Shown piece by piece: positions 41,708 through 52,317 of a stretch of 64,000 nt of DNA. Under the pieces are notes generated by a model. It was given only the letters and a program-made list of their open reading frames with translations, searched no databases and was not told where the DNA came from. This stretch comes from Chitinophaga sp. E66. Its GTDB lineage: Bacteria; Bacteroidota; Bacteroidia; Chitinophagales; Chitinophagaceae. The DNA is taken from the NCBI GenBank assembly GCA_019285755.1, contig CP079103.1, positions 4,807,001-4,871,000 on the forward strand, given 5' to 3'. Each line of letters begins with the position of its first letter. Position 1 is the stretch's first letter. The position numbers and the translations under genes are program-made.

Positions 41708-41804
41708 AAGCCGCATATAAGCCGTATATAAACCGCATATAAGCCACATATAAGCCGCCCTAATTATTGGGGCGGCTCATATGCGGTTCAAATACGGGTC
41801 ATAG
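41708..41804. repeat. palindromic array of 11-bp units (array A)
   Basis: Four 11-bp units (AAGCCGCATAT, AAGCCGTATAT, AAACCGCATAT, AAGCCACATAT) at 41708-41751 and a partial fifth, then an AT loop (TAATTATT, 41761-41768), then units in reverse orientation (GGGGCGGCT, CATATGCGGTT, CAAATACGGGT) to about 41804. Together they could form a long hairpin or cruciform. Between divergent receptor and GH92 genes; from 41810 to 42022 only CCGGTT / AACCGG at 41817-41833 stands out. Confidence 0.75.
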
Positions 41805-42022
41805 ATGTTGTAAATCCGGTTATTTACAACCGGAGGCTCTCGGTAAAGTTGTAAAGTCCCTGCCCGAGGGGTACGGTTGCCTGCTTTAAAGTCCGCCGCC
41901 GTTCCTGATCAAACCCGTTTATTCCCTATTTGCCGCTGATCCACATTTCGGAGAATTTCCAGTTTGCGATATGTATTTTGAACCCGTTATCCAGTTTTAC
42001 TGAATCGATTTAGCAAAACGTT

Positions 42023-44166
42023 ATGAAAAGGAAAAGGCTCATGATCTGCCTCGCCGGCACTTTGATAGCGCTGGGTTTTAGGGGCTTCGGACAAACAAAA
42101 GGGAATTACACGAAGTATGTCAACACCTTCCTGGGGACAGAACCCTGCTCGATTCCGCCATCGTCGGTTACCATTTGCCGGAAGGCTGGCGCTCTGGGCG
42201 GGACTAACCTTTCCCGGCAGCTCGCTTCCCAATGCCATGGTGCAGCTCAGCCCGATGACGGAGTACGGCTCCGGCGCGGGGTACGAGTATGAAGATTCCG
42301 TCATCCTCTCCTTCACCCACACCAACAAAGGCCACTGGAACCTCTGCAACATCCCGGTGCTCCCCGTGTCGGGGAACGGGTCGCTGAAAGGATCGCGCTT
42401 TTCGCATCAGCGGGAAGCGGCGGAGCCGGGGTACTACCAGGTATATCTCAATGACTACCAGGTAGATGTAAAACTTACTTCCACGTTGCGCTGCGGATTC
42501 CACCAATACAACTTCAATATCCCCAAAACCGCCGCATCCTGTTCGACCTGGCCCGGTCCAACAACCGGGTATCCGACTGGAAGATCGAGCAGGCCGGGAA
42601 AAACGTACTGCAGGGTTACCAGCAAACGGGCGAACGGATCTATTTCTATGCCATCCTGAATGCCCCCGTAGCAAAGCTGGACAAAACCGAAGAAGGGAAA
42701 CGCTCCGGGCAAGCCATTGCCACCCTCGGAGATAGTAAAGGACCCGTGGAAATGAAGATCGGCCTGTCGTTCGTGAGCATAGAAAATGCCAAAGAGAACC
42801 TGGAAAAGGAAATTGGTAATAAGTCGTTTGAAGCGATACGTTCAGCCGCCAGATCAACATGGGAAAACCTGTTGTCCAAGGTAGACATCAAAGGCGGAAC
42901 CAATAAACAGCGGGAGATCTTTTACTCCAGCCTCTACCGCTCCTTCCTCTGGCCGGCGCTGCGCAGCGATGTAAATGGTGATTTCACGGGCGCCGATCGC
43001 AAAAAAGCGAATACCGGTTTCCGTTATTATACCGAGCCATCACTTTGGGATACGTACCGTAATAAAGACGTGCTGCTTTCCCTCCTCTCCCCGACGTGGC
43101 ATTGGACGTTATTAAGTCCATGAAAGACGTGGGCGACAAAAAGGGCTTCATCCCCACCTTCTTCCACGGCGACCATGGCGCTTCTACCATCGCCGGGGCT
43201 TACCTGCGGGGATTGACGGGTTCGATGTAAAGGGGACATATGAAATCCTGCTGAAGAACGCCAACGTGGAACCAGGCGCCCGGCCGCACGTGAAGGAGTA
43301 TATCGAAAAAGGGTTTATCTCCGACCCGGACATCAAAAACCCGCACGTGGAGACCAAAGCGCATGCCGGCGTTTCCAAGACACTGGAATATTCCTACGAC
43401 GATTATTCCCTTGCCCAGCTGGCCAAGGCACTGGGCGACTCCGCCAACTACCGCATCTTGATGCAACGCTCCCGCAACTACCGGAACATGTTCGATCCTT
43501 CGACCCGCTTTATGCGCGGTCGCCTGGCAAACGGCGACTGGATCACGCCCTTCGATCCCCAGTATCCGTATTATGAATACATGTATCGGGAGGCCAATGC
43601 CTGGCAGGTATCCTTCTATGCGCCGCACGACATGCCCGGCCTGATCGATCTGTACGGCGGTCCTGCCGGTTTTGAATCGAAGCTGGATTCGCTCTTCACC
43701 GTACCCTGGAACCCGAAGCATATTGCGCGGAACGTGGAGTCGATGATCGGGCAATATTGCCATGGTAACCAGCCGGACCATGAAGCGCCTTTTGCCTATT
43801 ACTTCATCAACAAACCGGAAAAGTCACAAAGGTGATCGATACCATCCTGAACCACCTCTACGGCATAGGCGAATACGGCAATGCGCTATGCGGGATGGAT
43901 GACGCCGGCGAGATGTCTGCCTGGTATGTGCTATGCGCGGCCGGTTTATATACCTTCTCTGCCACGGACCCCGAGTATCTCGTCACCGTTCCCCTGTTCG
44001 ATGAAGTGCGCTGGCAAGCAGCTAACGGCAAATGGCTGGCCATCCGTCAAAAGGCCACAGCCGCAGCCTGACGGGCGTTAGCGTAAATGGGAAACCGCAG
44101 CAGGGATGGTTCGTTCCGCATCGTTTGTTTAATGAAGGCGGGGAGATTTTGGTGGAGACGAAGTAG
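42023..44166 (+). CDS. GH92 alpha-mannosidase
   Basis: Secreted glycoside hydrolase family 92 enzyme of about 716 residues, calcium-dependent exo-alpha-mannosidases that trim N-glycans or yeast mannan. Signal peptide MKRKRLMICLAGTLIALGFR; beta domain with YVNTFLGTEP, WAGLTFPGSSLPNAMVQLSP, GYEYEDSVILSFTHTNKGHW; then the helical catalytic domain with FLWPALRSDVNGDF, SLWDTYRNKD, DQPDH-like NQPDHEAPFAYYF, and the signature GMDDAGEMSAWYVL. Breaks near 42145, 42530, 43090, 43205, 43825 and 44060. No SusCD genes adjoin it. Confidence 0.93.
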
Positions 44167-44180
44167 TGGATATTGTTCTG

Positions 44181-44227
44181 CATGGCTTTTCAAATGCATC
44201 TAATTTGGTCGCATTTGAAAAGCCATG
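44181..44227. terminator. 17-bp perfect inverted repeat after GH92
   Basis: CATGGCTTTTCAAATGC and GCATTTGAAAAGCCATG with a 13-nt spacer, 15 bp past the GH92 stop. There is no T run, so it may be a stabilising 3' hairpin more than a classical terminator. Confidence 0.6.
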
Positions 44228-44352
44228 TTTAACTATGGCCACAATCGTTTCATTATCAGCTCCATGGCACGGATAATTATCCAGTAAACCGCGACACTGT
44301 AGCAGGGGAATTTCGTATATTCAGTGTATAAAAATACCTGTAAATCCCCGTT

Positions 44353-44790
44353 ATGCATATCCCTCTCCTGCTTACCGCATGCCTGCTTTTGAGCACCGTA
44401 TCCGCCAATGCCCAGGACGCCGATTATAACGCGCTCCGCAATCACAACGCCGACTGGATCCAGGCCTATCCTGAGAAAGACACCGCCGTCATCCACCGCA
44501 TCGCGGCAGACGACATCGTCATGATCACCCCCACCGGTACCCGCCTGAGCAAGAAAGAGCTGATCCGCAACGTAGGCAAGCCTGCCACTCCCATCACCTC
44601 CGCCACGATCGACAATGTAGACATCAGCGTGAAGGGCAATATCGGCATCGTAGTGGCGCAGGTGGAATTCACCATGGTCGTGAATGGCAAGGAAACCACC
44701 ATCAAAAACAATTACATGGACATTTATGAAAAGCGCGACGGGCGCTGGATAGCCATCGCCGCTCATGTGACCCGCCTGGACGGCAAGTAG
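44353..44790 (+). CDS. exported NTF2-like (DUF4440/SnoaL) protein
   Basis: Intact 145-residue protein. Signal peptide MHIPLLLTACLLLSTVSANA, then one NTF2-like domain: NADWIQAYPEKDTAVIHRIA, DDIVMITPTGTRLSKKELIR, VAQVEFTMVVNGKETTIKNN, and the family ending YEKRDGRWIAIAAHVTRLDG. Proteins of this type are ligand-binding or isomerase-like; no specific reaction can be assigned. Stands alone, convergent with the GT2 fusion gene. Confidence 0.85.
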   Translation: MHIPLLLTACLLLSTVSANAQDADYNALRNHNADWIQAYPEKDTAVIHRIAADDIVMITPTGTRLSKKELIRNVGKPATPITSATIDNVDISVKGNIGIVVAQVEFTMVVNGKETTIKNNYMDIYEKRDGRWIAIAAHVTRLDGK

Positions 44791-44826
44791 CACGCCGTTT
44801 CAGGGTACGCAACGCCGTTGAACTGA

Positions 44827-47800
44827 TCAGAGCGGCGTATTCAGCGTGACACCGGCTACCGATACGTCATTGCCCTTAGCGGCAGTGACATGCAGGCGAT
44901 ATGCCGCCGGGTTGAAAGGTATCTCCACTTTCATGACCGCCCCCGTTCCAAGGCGTTGCTTTCGCACGGCCTTGCCTTTTCTGTCCAGCCGGATGAGGCT
45001 CCATTCAAAAACAAGATCCCCTTCCGTGGCATACTGCCAGTTATCGTTTTGCATGATGAGCGCCCGGTATTCCAGGGTCTTCCTTCCCGCGCCGCAATGG
45101 CAGGACGAAGGATGTTCACCTGCGGCAAAGGTTCTTTGGACGGCGTATGTTGCCAGAGGCGTTTCAAGCGGTACCATTCGGGTTTATGACGCCCTTCGGT
45201 ATCCAGCAGGCCGTTGAAGGTAATTCGGTTGGTCGCCTCCTCATCCTGCCAGGCAGCGATGAAGGCGCCCGTTTTCTCCGGACCGGCATGTGCGTACAAT
45301 TGAACCGGCGCGGCAGAGATGAACCAGGGCGCTGATACGTCCTGCAGCTGCACGAGCCCTTCACCGCCCGGCGGCAATACTATCCCGAAAGCGGAAGCCT
45401 GGGGATCTCATCGGAAAGATATTGCAGCAAGCCCACCAGGTCGCCGGTAGCATCCACATCCACCGTTACCGGGCGCGAGGGATCCGCTTCGCGGATCTTC
45501 AGTACAGGGCCCTCAACCAATCGGTATATGCTTTTTGCTGGTACAAGTATGCCGGCTTCACGAAACGGTATTGGAGGAACTTATACGCGGTATTGGCTAT
45601 GCTCCAGGCTTTGATCTCCGGCTGATCCTTCAGCCGCTTTACTTCAGCAATGATCTCTTCGGTCTTCTTTCGCAACGATGCGGGATCGGTGAGCGCATCG
45701 CCCACCGGTGGCAGCCAGAAGCCGTAATGCAATCCCATCCCCGTTTCGCCGGCCGCCACGAAAATGTTGCGGTCGTATGCGCCGGGGCCATAACGCCGTA
45801 CGGTATTCACCCCAGCGCCCGCATTTCCCGGAAATCATCCAACACTTCCGAACGGGTGAGCGTATGCAGATTTCGGAACCAGTTTCCGCCTTTCTGGTAT
45901 TGCATCCCGCGAAGCGTATCCGTCCAACGCTCCTGGCAACCGCCTTACCCGGCTGCACGAACTTAAGCGACCGCGCGGGGGCTGCTTTGGCTTTCATGGC
46001 GCCCTTCGTGATCCTAAAGAATTCCCCTGCATCACGCAGCCGCCAATCTATCTGCGACACCTCCGCCCCGGGAGGCACATTCTTATCATAACCGGAATTG
46101 AACAGCACGAAGGCCTGAATCTCTCTACAGCTGCCAACCATCGCCCGGGCGGCTTCTTCCATCCATTGGCGCTGACCGCTCTCCGACAAGCTCCCTCCTT
46201 CGGCTACCATCACCGGGATGCCCGACCGGAACAAGGCTTTCCTTTTGAAGGGCGCGTACAATTCAGGGAACGAGTATTTCTTTCCGCCGGGCGCCAGGGT
46301 ATCGTAGTTCAACATGGTGATGCCGATCCAGTCCACATACCGCCTTCCGGGGAAGTAGGGTTCCACGGCCCCGGGCTTCCAGGGTTCCAGACCCAGACGG
46401 CATTATAAGCGCGCTCGGCCAGGAAGAGGTCATGAACCCTTTGCCAGGCGCTGCGTGTTTCTTCAGGGGAATTACCGCCGCTGGGCGACCAGGGATACGC
46501 CGGGTTATCCGCCTCATGCGCGAACCGGATGAACACCGGTTTATTGAGCGCCCTTACCTGCCGGGCAAACTTCTTCACATAATTATCGAAGACGCCAGCA
46601 TTGATGCGGGACATTACCTTCCGCTCCTTCTCCAGGTCCGGATCATTTGCTGAAAAGGAGAATCCCGATGCCCAGGGCTCCCAGGTGATCATCGGCGCCG
46701 ATCCGTTCCGGCAGATGTCTTCCATCAATTGCCACGGCACTTCAGACCGGGGGCCATCGCCCCACGGAATGTATAAAGACACGATATCCGCATGCGCGGC
46801 AAATCTTCGCTGGAAATCCTCCCAGCCCGCTTTAGGCGTAATCCCTCCGGGTTCCATCGGCTGAAAGATGCCGGTATAAAATATCGGCTCCCGCGCCTGC
46901 CCCGGGTCGCCGGACAAATACGCATAACGCGTACTGCCAAACAGATACAGCGTTGAGATGGCCATGAGGATCATGATCGGGAAAGCGAACTGCCGGAGGC
47001 CGGCGTAAATGCCGTGCCTGAAATTCCAGAAGTACTGTTTCAGCGTCCGGTAATACACGAAACTGTTGCGCAGTACCCGGAACTCCGTACGCAATTCCTG
47101 CACGTCTTTCTGCCGGCTGATAGCAATGTTAAATGCCATCACGGCGAAGTTGATCCCCGCGATGCCGGCCATGATCCGGTATATGGGTTCCAGTCGATGT
47201 ACAACCCATATACGATCGCCCACAAAGAACTAACCGCCACCACGATGTTTGGCAGGTTGAGGGCCCAGTTGTCCTTTTCCTGGTCGTCTTTCGGTGTGGG
47301 GATGTAGGGGACTTTTTACGGATGATGGTGTAGATCAACCCAAGTATATGCACCCACCAGGTTCCTATCAGCAAAAAGCCCCCAGCACATGGTTCCCCGT
47401 TCGCCCCGGCCCATCACCCATCGCTGCACAAAGTGCCGGATGGCCAGGATGCTCACCAGGAAAGGAAGCCCGGCCAGGGCAAACAGCACCAGGTCCATCT
47501 TGAAAGGGATGATACCCATCGACAGCGACAACACCGGCACGATGAAGTTCAACAAAAGATCAGACCAGACAGGTAGTGCAGCGGCACTGTTCCATAGTGG
47601 AACCGCTGCGCCCAGGTGAAGTGCTTAAACAATTTCGGGTAGGTCACGAATAAGAGCTCCAGGCTGCCCCGCGCCCACTTCAGCTGCTGCTTATAATATG
47701 CGGACAGCGTGGAAGGCACGCGTCCTTCCGTGAGCACCGCAGGCAGGTAGGCAGACTTCCAGCCTTTGGCGTGCAGCTGCATGGCCGTGTGCATGTCTTC

Positions 47801-48572
47801 CGCCAGGCCGGCCGCGTGCCCGCCGATAGAATCGAGCGCGCTGCGGCGGAAGGTACAGTTGGCGCCAATTGCCAGTACTGTTCCATAGCGGTTCATGGTC
47901 ATCATCATGGGCCCGTAGAAATGGAAGGTTTGCTGCGCGGCCGCTTTGGCAATAAGACTATCCCCAGGTTGTAATAGGCCTGTACGATCTGCACATATCC
48001 TATTTTCTCGTCGTTGAAAAAGGGAACGATAGGGTCCAGCAGATCGGGGGCGGGAATATGATCGGGATCCAGGACAACGCATAGCTCCCCGGTAGCAAAT
48101 TGCAGGGCGTTATTGATATTGCCGGCCTTGGCGTTGGTGCGGTGGTTGCGGGTAACGTGCCGCACGCCCAGACGGGCGCAGACTTCTTTCAGATAGGGAT
48201 CGTCTGCCTCGTCGCACAGCCAGGAGGTATGGGGATATGTAACGGCCTGCATGGCTTCCAGGGTTTGAACGATCATCTCGTATGGCTCGCCGGGGCAGAA
48301 GGTCGTCAGGATATCGACGGTGAATTGCTTGTTGCCGGGTTTGGGCTTTGGTACCGAAATGAAGAGATAATGTATCCATTCATGCAATATCCGCAGGCAG
48401 GAGAACACCGTGGCGCTGGCCAGCATCCAGTACAATACCGGGTGCCCGATGTGGGTGGGCCTTAGCAGGCAGTATAAGAAAAACATAGCCCCAGCGTGCC
48501 GATGGCGATCATCAGCCGCAGGGCGAGCATATCGCTCCTGGTGGGTTGCGGGGCTTGTTTCAATTCACGCAT
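44827..48572 (-). CDS. membrane GT2 polysaccharide synthase fused to GH26 and GH2-like barrels
   Basis: About 1250 residues once five or more lost bases are restored (breaks near 48490, 47955, 47555, 47310, 47170, 46370, 45915, 45810, 45495, 45395, 45080). Residues 1-540 are a cellulose-synthase-like GT2: helices, PYEMIVQTLEAMQ, LCDEADDP, VLDPDHIPAPDLL (DxD), GLAEDMHTAM, YYKQQLKWARGSLE (QxxKW instead of QxxRW), then SPYIPTPKDDQEKD. A helix near 545 leads to a GH26 domain (about 557-850; acid/base VFIRFAHEADNPAY, nucleophile PVMVAEGGS). Then a GH2-like barrel (about 870-1150; NTVRRYGPGAYDRN, AWSIANTAYKF) and a beta C-terminus. The start is 4 bp after the upstream hydrolase stop. Suggests synthesis and trimming of a secreted beta-glycan. 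Confidence 0.82.
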
Positions 48573-48575
48573 AAC

Positions 48576-49912
48576 TTACTCAACTACATAAAATGGCGTA
48601 TTCGCCGTGGCGATGTGCCCTTCATGGTCCGTTACCTGCACAAAAATGCGGTAGGGGCCTCCGCCTGGGCGCCGTAAAAGCAAGGTTTAGTCCGTCATCC
48701 GCACGAACGGTAGTGTCCAGCAAGAGGTCCGGCCGCCTGGGGCGACCGGGCAAATGATACCAGTCTTCCTGTATCACCTTCCACTCTAAAGCGGCTATCG
48801 CCGCACGGTTGGCAGTATCCATAAGCAGCGACGCAGTCTGTCGGCTGCCGGGTTTGAATAAAATATTATCCCGCGCGCCTTTGCCGCCGAGCAGCATGTA
48901 TTGCACTTTGGGCCATTGCCCGTGAGCCTTCCCTGTTCCCCAGGCTTCGCGCAGCACCTGCACCGATTCGGTAGGTTGACCGGATTCGGAGAACAGGCTG
49001 AACCAGGTGCCGGTGGCTTCCTGCCGGTGCCCCCAGAAGAAAGCGAGGGTTCCAGGCAGCGGGGTTCTTTACAGGCAGGTCGGTGGCCGACATCTTCCGC
49101 AACTGTTCCGCCTTTTTGCTGCTCGTATTTTCGACGGGCGCGTTCCAGGCGGTGTAATCCGATTCCCAGGGCCCGTACGCGCCCCATTCCGCGATGAGGA
49201 ACGGGCCGTTCCAGACGCGGGAGTACTGGTCCAGCTGCCTGTTCAGTTCGTGTAATTTTCCAAAAGTATTGAACGATATCAGGTCCAGCCCCGGCACGCG
49301 CTGCCGGATCATCCAGATCTGAACGATGTTATAGTTAGGTATGGTAGTGGTGACTGGGTGCTCCGGGTCCAGCGAGTGGACCGCCGCCAGCAATCTGTTA
49401 TAGGTGGAATAAAACCCCTTATGCCCGGGCTTCCACGTCATCACCGGTTCGTTCCCCAGGCACCACATCAGCAAGGCGGGATGGTCTTTATACCGCAGCA
49501 CGGCGCTGCGCACGCTGGCATAGAGCGAATCCGTTCTTGCCTTATCCCTGTAGAAGAATTGTTCGTAAGCACTGGATGGCAGCGGCAGCCCGGCGATGAC
49601 GGCGATGCCGTGCCGGTGGGCTTCGTCCAGAATTGCCGCGAGTTGTACCGTGTCGTAAGTCCTGATCGTATTGCCGCCTGCCTGGGCGAGCGTTTCAAGG
49701 CTCCCCTTTCCGGAGGCGCCCTGGATGAAAAACGGGCGGCCGTTGCGATAGAGCGTATACCTGCCATCTTCTTCGCGGATATGCACCTTTCCTTTATGGC
49801 GCAATGGCTGCGCTACCGGTCCGCCGCCATTCAGCAGCGGAACCGCCCAGGCGGCCACGGTCATTACGGCCATCAGCGCACCCGTCCATTTCAAGATTTT
49901 CCAATAATGCAT
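48576..49912 (-). CDS. membrane-anchored GH2/GH5-like TIM-barrel hydrolase
   Basis: About 446 residues. An N-terminal anchor or signal (WTGALMAVMTVAAWAVPLL) precedes a TIM barrel of clan GH-A: YRNGRPFFIQGASGKGSLET, AQAGGNTIRTYDT, acid/base LLMWCLGNEPVMTW, nucleophile GPFLIAEWGAYGPWE. A C-terminal beta domain ends VQVTDHEGHIATANTPFYVV, stop at 48578-48576. Breaks near 49060 and 48660. Closest in style to GH2 catalytic barrels without the usual sandwich domains. First gene of a two-gene operon with the GT2 fusion; the job may be like that of the BcsZ cellulase beside cellulose synthase. Confidence 0.82.
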
Positions 49913-50028
49913 TACGTTCTTTACGGGAGGAAAATTAGCGCTTTGCGCCGCCTCAAAAGACTACTCATACCAGTAGTGTGGCGCGTGTTGGCCCGATGGG
50001 GCGTTACTCGTTTGAATACGGGGCCAAA

Positions 50029-50052
50029 GAAAAGGCGACCGTGTGGCCGCCT
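50029..50052 (-). terminator. terminator after the oxidoreductase
   Basis: AGGCG-A-CC / GG-C-CGCCT with loop GTGT; minus strand continues TTTTCTTT. Just past the stop at 50063. Confidence 0.65.
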
Positions 50053-50062
50053 CTCTTGTGTG

Positions 50063-51486
50063 TTATACCTTGTAATATTGTTCCCATCCCTTGCGCGGAG
50101 GCGGACCTACCAGCAATGAATTGGCTTGTTTGTCGTTGGTGATGATCTTCTTTTCCCGGTCGAATTGGATCTTCTTACCGGTCCATTGCGCGAGCACGCC
50201 CAGGCAGAATACCTGGCTCAGCGGCCCGGCGATGTCGAACGAAGAGCGCGCTTTCTCCTGGCCTTTGCAGGCGAGCAGGAAGTTGGCGTAGTGGTTAGAA
50301 GGCGTCTTCGGCACTTCGGGCAGTTTGCCTGCCATTTCCTTTGCTTTTTCTTCCGGTATGATGGTGAGCGTGGAAGCGTGGGAGCCGCCTTTGAAGGTGA
50401 GGTCTTTGCTATAAATGATCTTGCCCGGGTTGAGCTTGGCGGGCTTGATGGCGCCGGTGCTCGGGGCGGGATGTTCGGGTCGAGGCCGGAAACGCCGTAG
50501 CCGGCGGGGATCGGCGGCAGGTTATCCACCCCGTCGTACCACATTACATCCACCGCCGGCATTTGCTTGCGGGCAGGGAATTTGAACGACAGCGTGGTGG
50601 ATGTCGGGTAGAAGAAATCATTATGGCCGGTCAGCTTGACGGGATCCACCTCATAGGGCAGGCCCAGGTCCAGGAATTGGTGCGCCGTGTCGAGGATATG
50701 CGCGCCCCAGTCGCCCAGTGCGCCCATCCCGAAATCGAACCAGCAGCGCCATTGGCCGTTCACGAAGTCTTTATTATATGTATGTCCTTGTGTCTGCATC
50801 TGCCACACGTTCCAGTCAAGCGTTTCGGGGTTGGTTCGGTGGCGGGGAATGATTTGATATTGGTATCCCACCCGTGCCAGCGGCGGGGCGAGTTCATGTG
50901 CGCTACGATCTTGTTGACATCTTTGATGATGCCAGCTTCCGTCCATGTTTTGAACTGGAAGTAATTGGCTTCTGAGTGGCCCTGGTTGCCCATCTGCGTT
51001 ACCACTTTCGGGTGTTTCCGGGCGGCTTTCATCATGAGCTCCACTTCCTGGAAGGTGCGCGCCATGGGTTTTTCCACGTATACGTGAATGCCAGGCCGAT
51101 GGCCATCATGGTGATGGGGAAGTGCGCGAAGTCCGGCACGCCTACGGAAACGGCGTCTATCTGTTTGCCCATCTTATCGAACATCACCCGGAAATCCTGG
51201 AACCTGGGCACGTCCGGGAAGAGCTTTATGACTTCCTGGGTATGGGGGCGCCCATGTCCACATCACAAAGCGCAACGATATTGGCGAGCCCGGTTTTATG
51301 CAGTTCGCGGATGATTTCGCCGCCGCGGTTACCGATACCAATGCAGGCGAGATTCACTTTTTCGTTAGCCCCTATCTTCCGGGGCAAAGCGGCGCCGCGG
51401 GCCATGAGGATACCGGGCGTGGCAAGAGCAGCAGAGGCCATCATGGCCTGTTGGAGGAATCGTCTCCGGGAATAGTCGTTATTCAT
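50063..51486 (-). CDS. Gfo/Idh/MocA-family oxidoreductase, Tat-exported
   Basis: NAD(P)-dependent sugar oxidoreductase-like protein of about 475 residues. A twin-arginine signal (NDYSRRRFLQQAMMASAALA) indicates export in folded form, probably with cofactor bound. Rossmann part: VNLACIGIGNRGGEIIRELH, then HVYVEKPMARTFQEVE with the EKP motif and VVTQMGNQGHSE; C-terminal part WFDFGMGALGDWGAHILDTA. Breaks near 51240, 51090, 50900 and 50470. Such secreted members include glycosidases using NAD (GH109-like) as well as dehydrogenases; which applies here is unclear. Monocistronic. Confidence 0.88.
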
Positions 51487-51654
51487 TATATCAGAATTTC
51501 ATTCGATTGCAAAAACAAGATAGTGAAATAAAATCCAGTATTCGCACAGTTTTTGTATGAAAGGAGAAAAATTTACAAGGGCGCGGGGAATGCGTCTTTT
51601 TACCACTGGAAAACCGAATACAATGAAAGCCATATCTGCAGTAACCTACTTTTT

Positions 51655-52281
51655 ATGCCAACATCCTGCATGGTCATTTTTATCATTCTTGCTTTGTTCG
51701 CGGGACTTGCCGTACTCACTAAACGCTTGTGGCTCCTGGTTCCCGGCTTTTTGCTGGGGATGGCCAATATTTTTACCGCTTCTTTTCTGAATGCATGGTT
51801 CCTCCAGGCCTGGGGCGTGCCCGGATCGGCGGTCGTTATCCAGTCCACGCAAACCAATTCCACGCTCAACGATCAGTATATCTTCGAATATGCGGTGATC
51901 GCCAGGGCTGCGGGGAAAGATGTCAAAACGGGCTTCACGACCATGTCTGCTCCTATCTGGCCCATCCGCAACGAGATCCTGATCCCTCCCGTCGGGCAAC
52001 CATTCGTGACCCGTTACATCCCGGGGTATGAGGAGAACATCGTCATCATGGCCGATGAATCCACCTACGGGAAGATGCGCATTATCGCCACGAACCGCGA
52101 GTCGGTTGACCGTGCCCGCAACCAGCTGGCCGCCAGCCCTACCAACGAATCCTTCCAGGAGGAGTACCGCCTGGCGTTGCAGACCTTTCTTTCCAACCCG
52201 GACAACCGGCTGGATTCAGTGAGCATGCGCCAGTTCCAGGATGCGCTAACGCACCTGGAAGCGCCGGCTAGCGGTCAGTAA
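51655..52281 (+). CDS. hypothetical membrane protein
   Basis: Not recognised. About 208 residues from the ATG at 51655: two membrane helices (VIFIILALFAGLAVLTKRLW and LLVPGFLLGMANIFTASFLN), then a soluble part of about 150 residues (VVIQSTQTNSTLNDQYIFEY, IWPIRNEILIPPVGQPFVTR, ENIVIMADESTYGKMRII) and a helical end. The frame stays open upstream to 51553, and an ATG at 51622 in another frame gives MKAISAVTYFLC, so the start may be affected by an indel. No gene adjoins it on the same strand. Confidence 0.6.
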   Translation: MPTSCMVIFIILALFAGLAVLTKRLWLLVPGFLLGMANIFTASFLNAWFLQAWGVPGSAVVIQSTQTNSTLNDQYIFEYAVIARAAGKDVKTGFTTMSAPIWPIRNEILIPPVGQPFVTRYIPGYEENIVIMADESTYGKMRIIATNRESVDRARNQLAASPTNESFQEEYRLALQTFLSNPDNRLDSVSMRQFQDALTHLEAPASGQ

Positions 52282-52317
52282 CACGCCCTGGCTGATGATG
52301 GGATAGATCGTTTAGCA

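Noticed and set aside
41708-41804. CRISPR array or phage-type repeat
   Set aside because: Units are only 11 bp, directly adjacent without spacers, and the array is palindromic; no cas genes are near.
44181-44227. Terminal inverted repeats of a mobile element
   Set aside because: The arms are 13 nt apart with nothing between them and no transposase gene nearby.
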